From positions 235,577 to 299,576 of the forward strand of contig NZ_MUNT01000005.1 in NCBI RefSeq assembly GCF_002001175.1: a stretch of DNA of 64,000 bases, read 5' to 3'. The notes below the pieces were generated by a model. It did no database searches and was not told the DNA's origin. It was given only the letters and a program-made list of their open reading frames with translations. The DNA is from Rhodanobacter sp. C03 (GTDB taxonomy: Bacteria; Pseudomonadota; Gammaproteobacteria; Xanthomonadales; Rhodanobacteraceae). Positions 30,613 through 39,815 of the stretch are shown here, piece by piece. Made by a program: the position numbers and the translations under genes. Numbering within the stretch: position 1 is the first letter of the stretch; the number at the start of each line of letters is the position of its first letter.

Positions 30613-31086
30613 ATGATCCTGCCGCGTTACCACATTGCCGCTTCCGCCATTCACGGCGCCGGCAAGGGGCTGTTTCTCGATGAAACCGTGGCGGCTGGGC
30701 GCATCATCACCGCGCCGGATGGCATCAATCAGACCTTCCGCCATGCCGACATCGCCGCGTCGCCCGAGCTCAGCGCACAGATCCATGCCAGCGCGCGCTG
30801 GTTTGAGGACCGTTACACGCTGTCACCCGACTGGCCGGACGAGTGCTATATCAATCACAGTTTCACGCCGAACGGGCTGTGGCATCTGGGTTTCGTGTTT
30901 GCGTTGACCGAGCTCCCGCCTGGCACCGAGATCACCGTGGACTACCGGCACTTGCTACCACCCGGCGAAGCCGAGGATTTTGCCGATTCGGTCACAGGTG
31001 AGACAATCACCGGGTTGTCCTGGCAAGAGAGTCTCGCCAGCAGTACTCACGCACTGGCCGTATTGCTGGGCGCCACCTACCGTTGA
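30613..31086 (+). CDS. SET-domain protein (putative lysine methyltransferase)
   Basis: A 157-residue single-domain SET protein. It shows the expected order: the GKGLFLDETVAAG N-terminal strand motif, the YINHSFTPN (N-H-S) cofactor-binding motif at ~76-84, and the catalytic ITVDYRHL near residue 113. Bacterial SET proteins of this size methylate protein lysines; the target is unknown. The cysteine-rich post-SET segment of eukaryotic enzymes is absent. It is followed at once by a GNAT gene. Confidence 0.83.
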   Translation: MILPRYHIAASAIHGAGKGLFLDETVAAGRIITAPDGINQTFRHADIAASPELSAQIHASARWFEDRYTLSPDWPDECYINHSFTPNGLWHLGFVFALTELPPGTEITVDYRHLLPPGEAEDFADSVTGETITGLSWQESLASSTHALAVLLGATYR

Positions 31087-31091
31087 TTGTG

Positions 31092-31631
31092 ATGTTTGAT
31101 ATTCCAACTCTTGAAACGGCGCGCCTGCGCCTGACCGCGCTGACCGAACAGCATTTCAACGATTACGCCGCCATGCTGGCCGACCCGGACAGCACACGCT
31201 GGATCGGTGACGGCCAGCCGCTGGACCGTACCAATGCCTGGCGCTCGCTGGCGATGCTGCTGGGTCACTGGCAATTGCGCGGCTGTGGCATGTGGGCGCT
31301 GGAGCTGAAGTCCACTGGCGAATTCATCGGCCGCGCTGGTCTGATGTACCCCGATGGCTGGCCGGATCTGGAGCTGGGCTGGATGCTGAAGCCGGAACAC
31401 CGCCACCACGGTTATGCCACCGAAGCCGGTGATGCCGTACTCGATTTTGCCTGGAATCAGCTGCAAGCCAAGCGCGTGATCAGCCTGGTGCGGATCGGCA
31501 ACGAAGCCTCCGACCGGGTGGCCGAGCGCCTCGGCGGCGAGCATATCGAGGACATGGATTTCTACGGCAGCCACAGCCACGTGTTTGCCTACTATCCGCC
31601 GCAGCGCGAACACCGGCGCGCATACGCCTGA
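31092..31631 (+). CDS. GNAT-family N-acetyltransferase (RimJ/RimL type)
   Basis: A 179-residue GCN5-related acetyltransferase of the Acetyltransf_3 type. It opens ETARLRLTAL, has the acetyl-CoA binding segment HRHHGYATEAGDAVLDFAW (R/Q-x-x-G-x-G/A pattern) and the VRIGNEASDRVAERLG motif of RimJ/RimL-like enzymes. It probably acetylates a protein N-terminus or a small amine. The first possible start is a TTG at 31083 overlapping the SET stop; the ATG at 31092 is preferred. Confidence 0.85.
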   Translation: MFDIPTLETARLRLTALTEQHFNDYAAMLADPDSTRWIGDGQPLDRTNAWRSLAMLLGHWQLRGCGMWALELKSTGEFIGRAGLMYPDGWPDLELGWMLKPEHRHHGYATEAGDAVLDFAWNQLQAKRVISLVRIGNEASDRVAERLGGEHIEDMDFYGSHSHVFAYYPPQREHRRAYA

Positions 31632-31934
31632 CCCGCTGGCGCAAGTCACCCTTCGTCAGCTGCCACGCGGCACCGCAGCGTCGCCCGATCCACCGGGCAA
31701 TGCCACATCCCGCTCACCGCATTCAGGTTGTCGCCGGTCAGCTCCAGCGCGACCGGTGCTTGAACGTCACCTGTGCGCCGCCGGAACTACGACAGACGCA
31801 AACTTGTCTGGAACTGCACAACACCCGAGAATCTGCAGGCATGTTCTGCCCGCATCCGGCAACGTCCTGCATCTGGCCACATCGCGCACGTCATACTTGC
31901 TGTTCCGTGGCCCACGTCCCCAGGAGTTTCTCAC
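31632..31934. other. intergenic region upstream of the response regulator
   Basis: About 300 bases with no supported gene, inverted repeat or promoter match. The response-regulator frame remains open back to 31773, but the extra residues do not match a receiver domain. Confidence 0.5.
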
Positions 31935-32624
31935 ATGCGCATCCTGCTGGCCGAGGACGATCCCTCCATCGCCGAAGGCATCTGCGCGTCGCTGCGGCAT
32001 GGTGGCCATGCGGTGGATCACGTGGCCAGCGGCAACCTCGCCGATGCGGCGCTACGCGATCACGAATACGACCTGCTGGTGCTGGATCTGGGCCTGCCGT
32101 CGCTCGACGGCAGTGAAGTGCTGCGGCGCCTGCGCAGCCGTGGCACGGGCTTGCCGGTGCTGGTGGTTACCGCGCGCGACGGCCTGCCCGAACGTATCCG
32201 CATTCTCGACTTGGGCGCCGACGACTACCTGGTGAAGCCTTTTGCCCTAGCCGAATTCGAGGCGCGCGTGCGTGCGCTGCTACGCCGCGCCAGCAGCCAG
32301 GGCAAGCCGGAATTGCTGCTTGGACGATTGCGGCTGGATCTGCCCGGCCATCGCGCCTGGATCGATCAGGCACCCCTGGAACTGACCGCGCGCGAGTTCG
32401 GGCTGCTGGAGGCATTGGCGCTGCGAGCCGACCGCGTCACCAGCCGAGCGCAACTGATCGAGGCACTGTGCGACTGGGACCAGGAGCTGACCGACAACGG
32501 ACTGGACATCGCAATCCACCGGCTGCGACGCAAGCTGCAAGGCAGCGGCACTGGCGTGCGTACCATCCGTGGCCTGGGTTATCTGCTGGAAGAGGCTGAA
32601 GAACCCGCGAGCAATCCGGCATGA
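31935..32624 (+). CDS. OmpR-family response regulator
   Basis: A 229-residue transcription regulator. The receiver domain opens MRILLAEDDPSIAEG; the phospho-acceptor is Asp51 (VLDLGLPSLDG), with the conserved Thr/Ala region VVTARD and Lys in YLVKPF. The winged-helix DNA-binding domain has LTAREFGLLEAL and the closing VRTIRGLGYLLE. The type resembles PmrA/QseB. It overlaps the kinase gene by 4 bases and heads an operon with an ABC efflux system, which it very likely regulates. Confidence 0.94.
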   Translation: MRILLAEDDPSIAEGICASLRHGGHAVDHVASGNLADAALRDHEYDLLVLDLGLPSLDGSEVLRRLRSRGTGLPVLVVTARDGLPERIRILDLGADDYLVKPFALAEFEARVRALLRRASSQGKPELLLGRLRLDLPGHRAWIDQAPLELTAREFGLLEALALRADRVTSRAQLIEALCDWDQELTDNGLDIAIHRLRRKLQGSGTGVRTIRGLGYLLEEAEEPASNPA

Positions 32625-34021
32625 GCCCACCGCATATACGCCGTCGGCGTCCCAGCCTGCGCCGGCGCCTGCTGATTTTCCTGCTGATTCCAATGGCCGC
32701 CTTGCTGTTGCTGGACGCAGGGCTGACCTACGGCGTAGCCCTGGGCTATGCCAACAAAGTGCATGACCGCGATCTCAGCGACGATGCCTTGACGCTGGCG
32801 AAGATGCTCGGCAACGACCAGCTCGGCAGCACGCTCACGCCGCAGGCGCGGTTCCTGCTCGAATACGATCCGGACGGCCACAGCTATTTCAGCGTGATAA
32901 GCACCAGGCATGGCCTGCTCGCCGGCAACGGGCGCCTGCCGCAACTGTCGCAGGCACCCACGCTGGGCGCCGCACCCGTGCTGTACGACACGTTGCTGGA
33001 CAAACATGCGCTGCGCGCCGCCAGCGTGCACATGGTTGCCAGCCATGATCCCAACGACAGTCTGATCATCACCGTCGCCGAAACCCTGCGCGACCGGCAC
33101 GTACAGGCGCGGGAAATTCTGCTGCTGGCAACCTTGATGCAGACCTTGCTGCTGGTCAGTGTGCTGTCGCTGGTCTGGTTCGGGGTCAGCCGCGGCCTGC
33201 GCGTACTCGACCCGTTGACGGCCCGGCTGGCCGCACGCACGCATGAGCTGACGCCGATCAACGGCCCCGATGTGCCGCAGGAAATCCAGCCGTTGACGCG
33301 CACCATCGACGCGCTGTTCGGCCGCCTGCGCGGCATGCTGGCCCTGCACGACCGCTTCATCGCTGATGCGGCACACCAGTTGCGCACGCCGCTGGCCGGA
33401 TTGAGCCTGCATGTCGACCGCGCGTTGGCCGACCCGCAGCCGGAGACAGTGACCGATGCACTCATGCATATCCAGCGGCTCACTCATCGCGCCGCGCGGA
33501 CAACCTCGCAATTGCTGTCGCTGGCCCGCGCACAGGCGTCACCGCCGGACAACGAGGAGTGCACGCGGCTCGATCTGGGCCGCCTGATTCCCGAAGCAGT
33601 GTCGCTACGCGTGCATGACGCGCTCGTCGCCGGCGTGGATCTGGGTTATCAGGCGCCTGCCACCAGACAGACATTGTGCATCCTCGGCGACGCGGCCAGC
33701 GTGCAGGATCTGCTGGACAACCTGATCGACAACAGCGTGCGCTATGGCGGCCGCGGCAGCAGCGTCACCGTCGCCCTGCAGGCACGACCCGATGGCGGCG
33801 CCAGCCTCAGTGTCGAGGACAACGGCCCCGGCGTGGCACCCGAGCTGCTGCCTCGCCTGAGCGAACGCTTTTTCCGCGCTGCCGGCAACGGCGAGGAAGG
33901 CAGCGGGCTGGGTCTGGCGATCGTCCAGCGCATTGCCGAACGGCATCACGCCGAGGTGATCTACCGGTCCGGTGAGGAATGCGGCCTGTGCGTCGAAGTG
34001 CACTTCCCGCCGATGACGTGA
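32621..34021 (+). CDS. sensor histidine kinase of the efflux-linked two-component system
   Basis: A 466-residue inner-membrane sensor. TM1 lies at ~17-36 and TM2 at ~165-187, enclosing a ~125-residue periplasmic sensing domain (sensor_2CTK-like), followed by a short HAMP-like linker. His252 in FIADAAHQLRTPLAGL is the phosphorylated residue. The ATP-binding domain has DLLDNLIDNSVRYGG (N box), DNGPGV (G1) and GSGLGLAIV (G2). The type resembles QseC/TctE. It is coupled to the response regulator and followed, after ~200 bases, by the efflux genes. Confidence 0.94.
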   Translation: MSPPHIRRRRPSLRRRLLIFLLIPMAALLLLDAGLTYGVALGYANKVHDRDLSDDALTLAKMLGNDQLGSTLTPQARFLLEYDPDGHSYFSVISTRHGLLAGNGRLPQLSQAPTLGAAPVLYDTLLDKHALRAASVHMVASHDPNDSLIITVAETLRDRHVQAREILLLATLMQTLLLVSVLSLVWFGVSRGLRVLDPLTARLAARTHELTPINGPDVPQEIQPLTRTIDALFGRLRGMLALHDRFIADAAHQLRTPLAGLSLHVDRALADPQPETVTDALMHIQRLTHRAARTTSQLLSLARAQASPPDNEECTRLDLGRLIPEAVSLRVHDALVAGVDLGYQAPATRQTLCILGDAASVQDLLDNLIDNSVRYGGRGSSVTVALQARPDGGASLSVEDNGPGVAPELLPRLSERFFRAAGNGEEGSGLGLAIVQRIAERHHAEVIYRSGEECGLCVEVHFPPMT

Positions 34022-34219
34022 CATGAGGCCACGCGGCCATACTCACTGCACTCTGCCTGTACGTTTGAACGAGGCCCTATTGCGATCCTGCGCTTCCCGT
34101 TCACAATAGTCGGTGACGCCACTGTGGCAACGATCAACGATGACCGCCACGGATACCGACTGGACGCAGCAGCGTCATGTCATCGCCATGGAACCATGCA
34201 TACCGTGCCATCCCGACTC

Positions 34220-35659
34220 ATGAGCAAGGCAACCGCCAGCAGCCTGTTGTGTGGCTGTCTGATCGGTGCCCTGCTCGCCGGCTGCGCCTCGCCGGTGCCC
34301 AAGCTGACACCGCCGGTGCCAACGCAGTGGCAACATGCGCTCGCCTCGGATCCGGCCAAGCCAACCGACCTGCATGGCTGGTGGCATGCCTTCGATGATT
34401 CCGAACTCGACGCGCTGGTCGAACGTGCGCTGACCGACAATCTCGATGTGGCACAGGCGGTCGAGCGGCTCCGCGCAGTGCGCGCGCTGCACGATCGTGC
34501 TGATGCGCGTTACCTGCCAGCGCTGACCGCGAGCACCAATGATGTAATCGATCCGGACGCAAACGCGTCGTACTTCCTGGTCGGCTTCGACGCCACTTGG
34601 GAATTCGGACTGTTCGGGCGAGCCGAAGGCAACCGGCGCGAATCGCGGGGTGCGCTGGATGCCGGCATTGCCGACCTGCGCACCGCCCAGGTATCGCTGG
34701 TTGCCGAAGTCGTTCGCGAGTGGATCGAGCTGCGTACCGCGCAGCAACAGGATCAATTGCTGTCGCAGATCAGTCGGAGGCGCCAGCATGAATGGCAGTT
34801 GCTGCAAATACGCCAGCGGCTGCAGCTGGTGGCGCCCAACGTGGTAGATCAGGCGCAGGCAGCGTTTGCACAATCCGTGGCCGCCCAAGGCATACCACGG
34901 CAGGCCATCAACGCCTGCGCGCAGCAGCTGGCCGTGCTGCTCGGTCAAAACCACCCCGACCCGGCGTGGCTGCAACCCGGCAAGCCACCCGAACTGGGTG
35001 CTTGGCAGCTCGACAGCGCCCCGGCCGACCTGCTGCGCACGCGCCCCGAGATTGCCCGCGCCGAAGCCGATGTATTGCAGGCCGCCGGCGCACAGGCACT
35101 AGCCCATGCCGATCTGTTTCCCAGTATTGGTCTCGGTGGATCGATCGACTGGTCCACCGACATCAACAACAACAAGAAGCATCCCAGCACCCCCAATGCC
35201 ATCGACTCACTGGGCCCGGTGATCAGTATCCCGTTGTTCGACTGGGGTATCCGGCTGGCCGCCAAGCACGCCAAGGATCACGAGTTGAAGGCCAGCGTGC
35301 TGGCTTACCGGCAGGCCGTGTTGCAAGGCGTGGCCGAGGTGGAAACCGCGCTCGGCAGCGTGCAGCAGCAACAGCAACGCGAACAGCACAGCCTGCTCGC
35401 ATGGCAGGCGCTGCAACGCGTCGACCAGACCGTGCAGACCCGGGTCGGCCTGCAGCTGGGCAGTCCGCTCGATCGCGCCGAGAGCCAGATCGCCGCCGAT
35501 CAGGCCGCGCTCGAACTGGCCGATGCCCGCGCCGGACACAACCTGGCCTATGTGGCCTTGTTCAAGGCACTCGGCGGCGCGCCGTTGCCGTCGGCCGCCC
35601 AGTTGGAGGTGTCGCCCGAGGCGTCACCCGAAGCCCGCACGGACGAGGTTCACCGCTGA
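34220..35659 (+). CDS. NodT/OprM-family outer-membrane efflux lipoprotein
   Basis: The 479-residue outer-membrane channel of a tripartite efflux system. The lipobox ends at Cys22 (LLAGC). Two OEP domains follow, with the diagnostic repeat patterns LVERALTDNLDVAQAVERLRAVRA and, in the second half, LLRTRPEIARAEADVLQAAGAQALAHADLFPSIGL. The start at 34220 gives a normal lipoprotein signal; the longer open frame from 34124 does not. Its stop shares a base with the permease start (TGATG). Confidence 0.93.
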   Translation: MSKATASSLLCGCLIGALLAGCASPVPKLTPPVPTQWQHALASDPAKPTDLHGWWHAFDDSELDALVERALTDNLDVAQAVERLRAVRALHDRADARYLPALTASTNDVIDPDANASYFLVGFDATWEFGLFGRAEGNRRESRGALDAGIADLRTAQVSLVAEVVREWIELRTAQQQDQLLSQISRRRQHEWQLLQIRQRLQLVAPNVVDQAQAAFAQSVAAQGIPRQAINACAQQLAVLLGQNHPDPAWLQPGKPPELGAWQLDSAPADLLRTRPEIARAEADVLQAAGAQALAHADLFPSIGLGGSIDWSTDINNNKKHPSTPNAIDSLGPVISIPLFDWGIRLAAKHAKDHELKASVLAYRQAVLQGVAEVETALGSVQQQQQREQHSLLAWQALQRVDQTVQTRVGLQLGSPLDRAESQIAADQAALELADARAGHNLAYVALFKALGGAPLPSAAQLEVSPEASPEARTDEVHR

Positions 35660-36789
35660 TGGTGGCCCTCGCGCGCAAGACGCTGATCTACGAATGGCGG
35701 CGTTTTCTGCCCGCGATGCTGGCGGTGGGTTTCGCCGGCCTGCTGCAACTGCTGCAGATCGCGCTGGTACTGGGCATCTTCGGCAGCACCAGCCTGTACA
35801 TCACCGGTTCGTCGGCCGATGTGTGGATCGGTTATCCGGGCACCCAGAGCGTAGGCTCGGGCCGCACGATCGACGCCGACGTGGAATCGCATGTGCTGAT
35901 GGATCCGGCGGTGCAGCGGGTCGAGCCGTACATCTGGGTCGACGGAGACTGGCGCGGTCCCGCCGAAACCGGCGGCGTCTCGGTGTTCGTTTCCGGCATC
36001 GACCCCAGCGCGGACGGCCTGATGTTCTCCAAAGCGCTGCCAGCCGACCTGCGCGCGCGACTAGCGGAGCCGGATGCGGTCGTCGTCGACCGCTCGGTGC
36101 TGGACCAGCTCGGTGTCGAGCTCGGCCAGACCGCCACCATCAACGGTCATCCGGTGCGCGTGGTCGGCATCAGCAGCGGGCTGCGGGCCCTGGGCGGTGT
36201 CAACGTGCTGTGCTCGCTGGATACTGCGCGACGACTGGATGACGACCCGGCCGATGCCGGTCCGACCTACCTGGTCGCCAGGTTGCGCGACCCGAGTCAG
36301 GCCGAAGCCGTCGCCGCGCGCCTGCGCGGCGACACCGCGTTCGGTCCGTACACCACCTGGAGCGCCAAGGATTTCGCAAAGATCTCGGTACGCTACTGGC
36401 TGTTCGATACCGGCGCCGGCGCCGGCGTGCTGTTCCTGGCCGGCATCGTGTTTCTGGTCGGCGCGGTGATCACCAGCCAGACCCTGATTGCCGCGGTCAA
36501 CGGCTCGGTGCGCGAGTACGCCACGCTCAATGCGCTCGGCGTAGGCGTGGGCGCCTTGCGCAAGGTGGTGCTGGAACAGGCGTTCTGGGTCGGCGCGCTG
36601 GGCCTGCTCGGTGCTGGCGCACTCGGCGTCGTGCTGATGCTGCTGGCGCGCAGTCAGGATGTACCGGTGGTCTTGAATGTGCCGGCGGCACTCGCCTGTA
36701 TCCTGCTGGTGATGGGCTTGGCCGCGGTTTCCGGACTGGCCGCGATGCGCAGCCTGCGCCGTGCTGACCCTGCCACGTTGCTGAGGTAG
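35659..36789 (+). CDS. DevC/FtsX-like ABC transporter permease
   Basis: A 376-residue permease with one N-terminal transmembrane helix, a ~200-residue periplasmic MacB-PCD-like domain, and three C-terminal helices (around 260-290, 310-340 and 345-365). It opens ARKTLIYEWRRFLPAMLAVGFAGLL and contains SSADVWIGYPG near residue 60, which is typical of DevC-type permeases. DevC works with a DevA ATPase, a DevB-like adaptor and a TolC-type channel. All four parts are encoded here in order. It starts on the last base of the preceding stop codon. Confidence 0.9.
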   Translation: MVALARKTLIYEWRRFLPAMLAVGFAGLLQLLQIALVLGIFGSTSLYITGSSADVWIGYPGTQSVGSGRTIDADVESHVLMDPAVQRVEPYIWVDGDWRGPAETGGVSVFVSGIDPSADGLMFSKALPADLRARLAEPDAVVVDRSVLDQLGVELGQTATINGHPVRVVGISSGLRALGGVNVLCSLDTARRLDDDPADAGPTYLVARLRDPSQAEAVAARLRGDTAFGPYTTWSAKDFAKISVRYWLFDTGAGAGVLFLAGIVFLVGAVITSQTLIAAVNGSVREYATLNALGVGVGALRKVVLEQAFWVGALGLLGAGALGVVLMLLARSQDVPVVLNVPAALACILLVMGLAAVSGLAAMRSLRRADPATLLR

Positions 36790-36794
36790 CCGCG

Positions 36795-37547
36795 ATGCTG
36801 ACTGCCACTTCAGCGACACCAACATCTGCGCCCGCCCTGCTCGCTGAGGGCGTCAGCAAGGCCTTTGTCTCCGGCCAGCAGCGCACGCAGGTACTTGATG
36901 GTCTCTCGCTGAGCCTCAATGCCGGCGAACTGACTCTGATCTCCGGCCCCTCCGGCTGCGGCAAGAGCACCCTGCTGGCGATTCTCAGCGGCCTGCAGAA
37001 GGTCGACAGCGGTCGCGTGCATGCGCTCGGCAGCGAGCTCGGCCTGCTCGACTTGCGCGCGCTGGAACGCTTCCGCCTGCAGCACACCGGCTTCGTGTTC
37101 CAGGGCTTCAATCTGTTTCCCGCGCTGAGCGCATTCGAACAGGTCGAGTTGCCGCTGAACCACATGGGTCTGTCACGCGTCGAGGCGCGTCGGCGTGCGC
37201 AGGAATCGCTGGAGGAAGTCGGCCTGGCGCACCGCATGCGCCTGCGACCATCCGAGCTGTCCGGTGGCGAGAAGCAGCGTGTCGCCATCGCCCGTGCACT
37301 GGCCAAGGAACCGGAACTGCTGTTTGCCGACGAACCCACCAGCGCGCTGGATGCCGCCAACGGCCAGATGATCATCGACATCCTGCACCGGATCGCGCGC
37401 GCCCACGGCACCACCGTGCTGTGCGTCAGTCACGATCCGCGCTTGGTCGTCCACGCCGACCGCGTCCTGGCGATGGAAGACGGCCGCATACTCAGCGACC
37501 GGCGCCCCCACGCGCCGGACGCGTCAGACCACGGAACCCCATCATGA
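36795..37547 (+). CDS. ABC transporter ATP-binding protein (DevA/MacB-type)
   Basis: A 250-residue ATPase of the lipoprotein/macrolide export group. Walker A is GPSGCGKST at residues 51-59, the Q-loop is FVFQGFNLFPAL, the signature is LSGGEKQRVAIARAL, Walker B is LLFADEPTSALD and the H-loop lies in VLCVSHD. It drives the permease encoded just upstream and overlaps the adaptor gene by 4 bases. Confidence 0.95.
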   Translation: MLTATSATPTSAPALLAEGVSKAFVSGQQRTQVLDGLSLSLNAGELTLISGPSGCGKSTLLAILSGLQKVDSGRVHALGSELGLLDLRALERFRLQHTGFVFQGFNLFPALSAFEQVELPLNHMGLSRVEARRRAQESLEEVGLAHRMRLRPSELSGGEKQRVAIARALAKEPELLFADEPTSALDAANGQMIIDILHRIARAHGTTVLCVSHDPRLVVHADRVLAMEDGRILSDRRPHAPDASDHGTPS

Positions 37548-38515
37548 AGTCGCCCGTACCTTTCCCGCCACGGCGTCCACTGGCCTTGCGACTGATCCGC
37601 CCCGGTTGCATGGCCGTGGCGATGTCCTGCCTGCTGGCTGCCTGCTCGAAACCCGCCGATGCGCCCACCAGTGCCGCTGCCAAGCCGGCCGCCGCGTATG
37701 CTGCGGTGGCCCGCGGCCGGATCGACATCGAAGGTGGCCTGCTGAACCTGTCGATGCCACGCGACGGCACCCTCGCCACGGTCGCCGTGCACGAAGGTGA
37801 CCACGTCAAGCAGGGGCAATTGCTGGCCACGCTGGATACCCAGCCGGCCAAACTGGCGGTGGATGCCGCGCAGGCACAGCTCGAGCAGGCACAGGCGCAA
37901 CTGAAGTTGCTGGCCATCAAGCAGGCCGCTGCCGGGCAGCGCGCCAAACGACTGGCTGCCGCCGTCGCTGCCGGCGCCGGCGACGGCCAGAGCGCCGACG
38001 ACGCACGCGAAGCCGCCGCCCAGCTCGATGCCGAACAGCAGGCCGATCGCGCTGCGCAGGACATGGCCAGTCAGAAACTGGACGAAGCCCGCTACGAGCT
38101 GAGGCAGCGCAGCCTGCTCGCGCCATTCGACGCCGAGGTGGTTCGCGTGCTGGCGCAGCCCGGCGCCAGCGTGTCGCCATCATCCGGCCCACTGTTCACC
38201 CTGTTGCCACAGAAACCGCGGATCGTACGCGCCGAACTCAATGAGAGCTTCGTCGGCGTGATCCAGCCGGGCATGCATGCCGAAGTCGTCGCCGACAGCG
38301 GTCGCGACAACGCCCGGTGGAGTGCGCATGTGCTGCGCATCGGGAATGTCTACGGGCCGGCCACGCTGGAAAACGACCCGCAGGTGCGCGCCAATGCGCG
38401 CACGGTGGAATGCGTGCTGGCATTCGACCAGCCGCAGGAATTGCGTATCGGACAGCGTGTGCTCGTCCGCTTCGGCGCCGCCTCGACACCGGCTCCAACC
38501 ACCTCGAAAGACTGA
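37544..38515 (+). CDS. HlyD-family periplasmic adaptor lipoprotein of the ABC efflux system
   Basis: A 323-residue membrane-fusion protein. The lipobox ends at Cys34 (LLAAC). Lipoyl-like half-motifs flank a helical hairpin: DGTLATVAVHEGDHVKQGQLLATLD before, and LAPFDAEVVRVLAQPGASV after. A beta-barrel domain follows. The long Ala/Gln/Asp-rich hairpin (residues ~100-200) should dock onto the outer-membrane factor. It is the final gene of the two-component/efflux operon. Confidence 0.92.
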   Translation: MKSPVPFPPRRPLALRLIRPGCMAVAMSCLLAACSKPADAPTSAAAKPAAAYAAVARGRIDIEGGLLNLSMPRDGTLATVAVHEGDHVKQGQLLATLDTQPAKLAVDAAQAQLEQAQAQLKLLAIKQAAAGQRAKRLAAAVAAGAGDGQSADDAREAAAQLDAEQQADRAAQDMASQKLDEARYELRQRSLLAPFDAEVVRVLAQPGASVSPSSGPLFTLLPQKPRIVRAELNESFVGVIQPGMHAEVVADSGRDNARWSAHVLRIGNVYGPATLENDPQVRANARTVECVLAFDQPQELRIGQRVLVRFGAASTPAPTTSKD

Positions 38516-38598
38516 GGAAACCGCCATCTGCGACCCTTTACGGTAGCAAGGACCGCCGTCGATCAATCGATGGCGGCCTATCCGTACAGGGCAACCGC

Positions 38599-39435
38599 GT
38601 GATCCAGCAAACTGATTTCTTCTTCGAGGGCGGGCGCAGCGGCGTACTGCTGATCCACGGCCTGACCGGCACGCCGATGGAAATGCGGTTGCTCGGCAAG
38701 GGCCTGAACCGCGCCGGCTTCACCGTGCACGGCATGCAGCTGGCTGGCCATTGCGGCAACGTTGAAGATTTGCTCGCCACCGACTGGCACGACTGGTACG
38801 CCAGCGTGGAAAAAGCCGCCGACGAGATGCTCGACAAGGTCGATCACCTGTTCGTCGGCGGCCTGTCGATGGGCGCGCTGCTGGCGCTGAAACTGGCCGC
38901 GGATCGGCCGCAGCAGGTTGCTGGCGTCGGCGTCTACGGCGCCACTTTCCGTTACGACGGCTGGAGCATTCCATGGGCGGCGAAACTGTCGTTCATGCTG
39001 CCGCTGCTGAAAAAGCTCGGCATCGGCCGCAACCGCAGCTTCATGGAGCAGCCGCCCTACGGTATTCGCGACGAACGCCTGCGTGCACAGGTCAGCACCG
39101 CGATGCTCAGCGGCGACAGCGCTGCCGCCGGCCTGCCCGGCAACCCTTGGTATTCGCTGGCCGAGATGTATGGCCTGGCCGCCGAAGTACGCAGCCAGCT
39201 GCCGCAGGTGATTGCACCGTGCCTGGTTGCGCACGCCAGCGAGGATGACGTCGCCAGCCTGAAGAATGCCGAACTGGTGATGCGCGAAGTCAGCGCGCCG
39301 GCCGAGCTGCTGCTGCTCAAGGACAGTTACCACATGATCACGATCGACAAGGAACGCCGCACCCTGATCGATCGCTCGGCCGCATTCTTCGACAACATCG
39401 CCGCGTCGAACAGCACGCAGCGCGTCGCGGCCTGA
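38599..39435 (+). CDS. alpha/beta hydrolase (carboxylesterase-like)
   Basis: A 278-residue serine hydrolase. GVLLIHGLTGTP carries the oxyanion-hole HG motif, FVGGLSMGA the nucleophile elbow (GxSxG), and the acid and His are in HASEDDV and SYHMITID. It resembles Est30-type carboxylesterases that cut acyl esters. The start is taken as the GTG at 38599 (VIQQTDFFFEGG) because related proteins begin at this point and there is no ATG in frame nearby. It opens the plus-strand part of the proposed lipid cluster and shares one base with the next gene. Confidence 0.85.
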   Translation: MIQQTDFFFEGGRSGVLLIHGLTGTPMEMRLLGKGLNRAGFTVHGMQLAGHCGNVEDLLATDWHDWYASVEKAADEMLDKVDHLFVGGLSMGALLALKLAADRPQQVAGVGVYGATFRYDGWSIPWAAKLSFMLPLLKKLGIGRNRSFMEQPPYGIRDERLRAQVSTAMLSGDSAAAGLPGNPWYSLAEMYGLAAEVRSQLPQVIAPCLVAHASEDDVASLKNAELVMREVSAPAELLLLKDSYHMITIDKERRTLIDRSAAFFDNIAASNSTQRVAA

Positions 39436-39815
39436 TGATGTCGGTGGCGGGTTCCATCTCTCCGCTGGTGGCGGGCCTGTGGTTGCTCAACATCGTGCTC
39501 GATACCGGCGGCCAGCTGGCCTTCAAGGCCGCCGCGGGTGACGAGGGGGCCGGCGACGGCCTGGCACGCTGGAAGCACATGGCATCACGACCGTGGCTGT
39601 GGCTCGGCGTCGCCAGCTACGTGATCGAGTTCCTGGTGTGGATCGCGTTCCTGTCGCTGATCCCGCTGTCCGAAGGCGTGCTGCTGGGTTCGATCAATAT
39701 CGTCGCGATCATGGTCGCTGGACGTTTCCTGTTCGGTGAGAAACTGACCCGGCTGCGCGTCGCCGGCATCCTGCTGGTGACGCTCGGCGTGGTGATCGTG
39801 GGAGTCGGCGGATGA
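39435..39815 (+). CDS. half-size SMR/EamA transporter, subunit 1 (ArnE/F-like)
   Basis: A 126-residue protein with four predicted transmembrane helices, the size of one SMR/EmrE unit. LDTGGQLAFKAAA sits in helix 1, and LIPLSEGVLLGSINIVAIMVAGRFLFGEKLTRLRVAGILLV is the typical helix 3-4 block of the EamA/SMR fold. Its stop overlaps the second half-size transporter by 4 bases, so the pair probably forms a heterodimer, as in ArnE-ArnF. No substrate can be read from sequence. Confidence 0.85.
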   Translation: MMSVAGSISPLVAGLWLLNIVLDTGGQLAFKAAAGDEGAGDGLARWKHMASRPWLWLGVASYVIEFLVWIAFLSLIPLSEGVLLGSINIVAIMVAGRFLFGEKLTRLRVAGILLVTLGVVIVGVGG

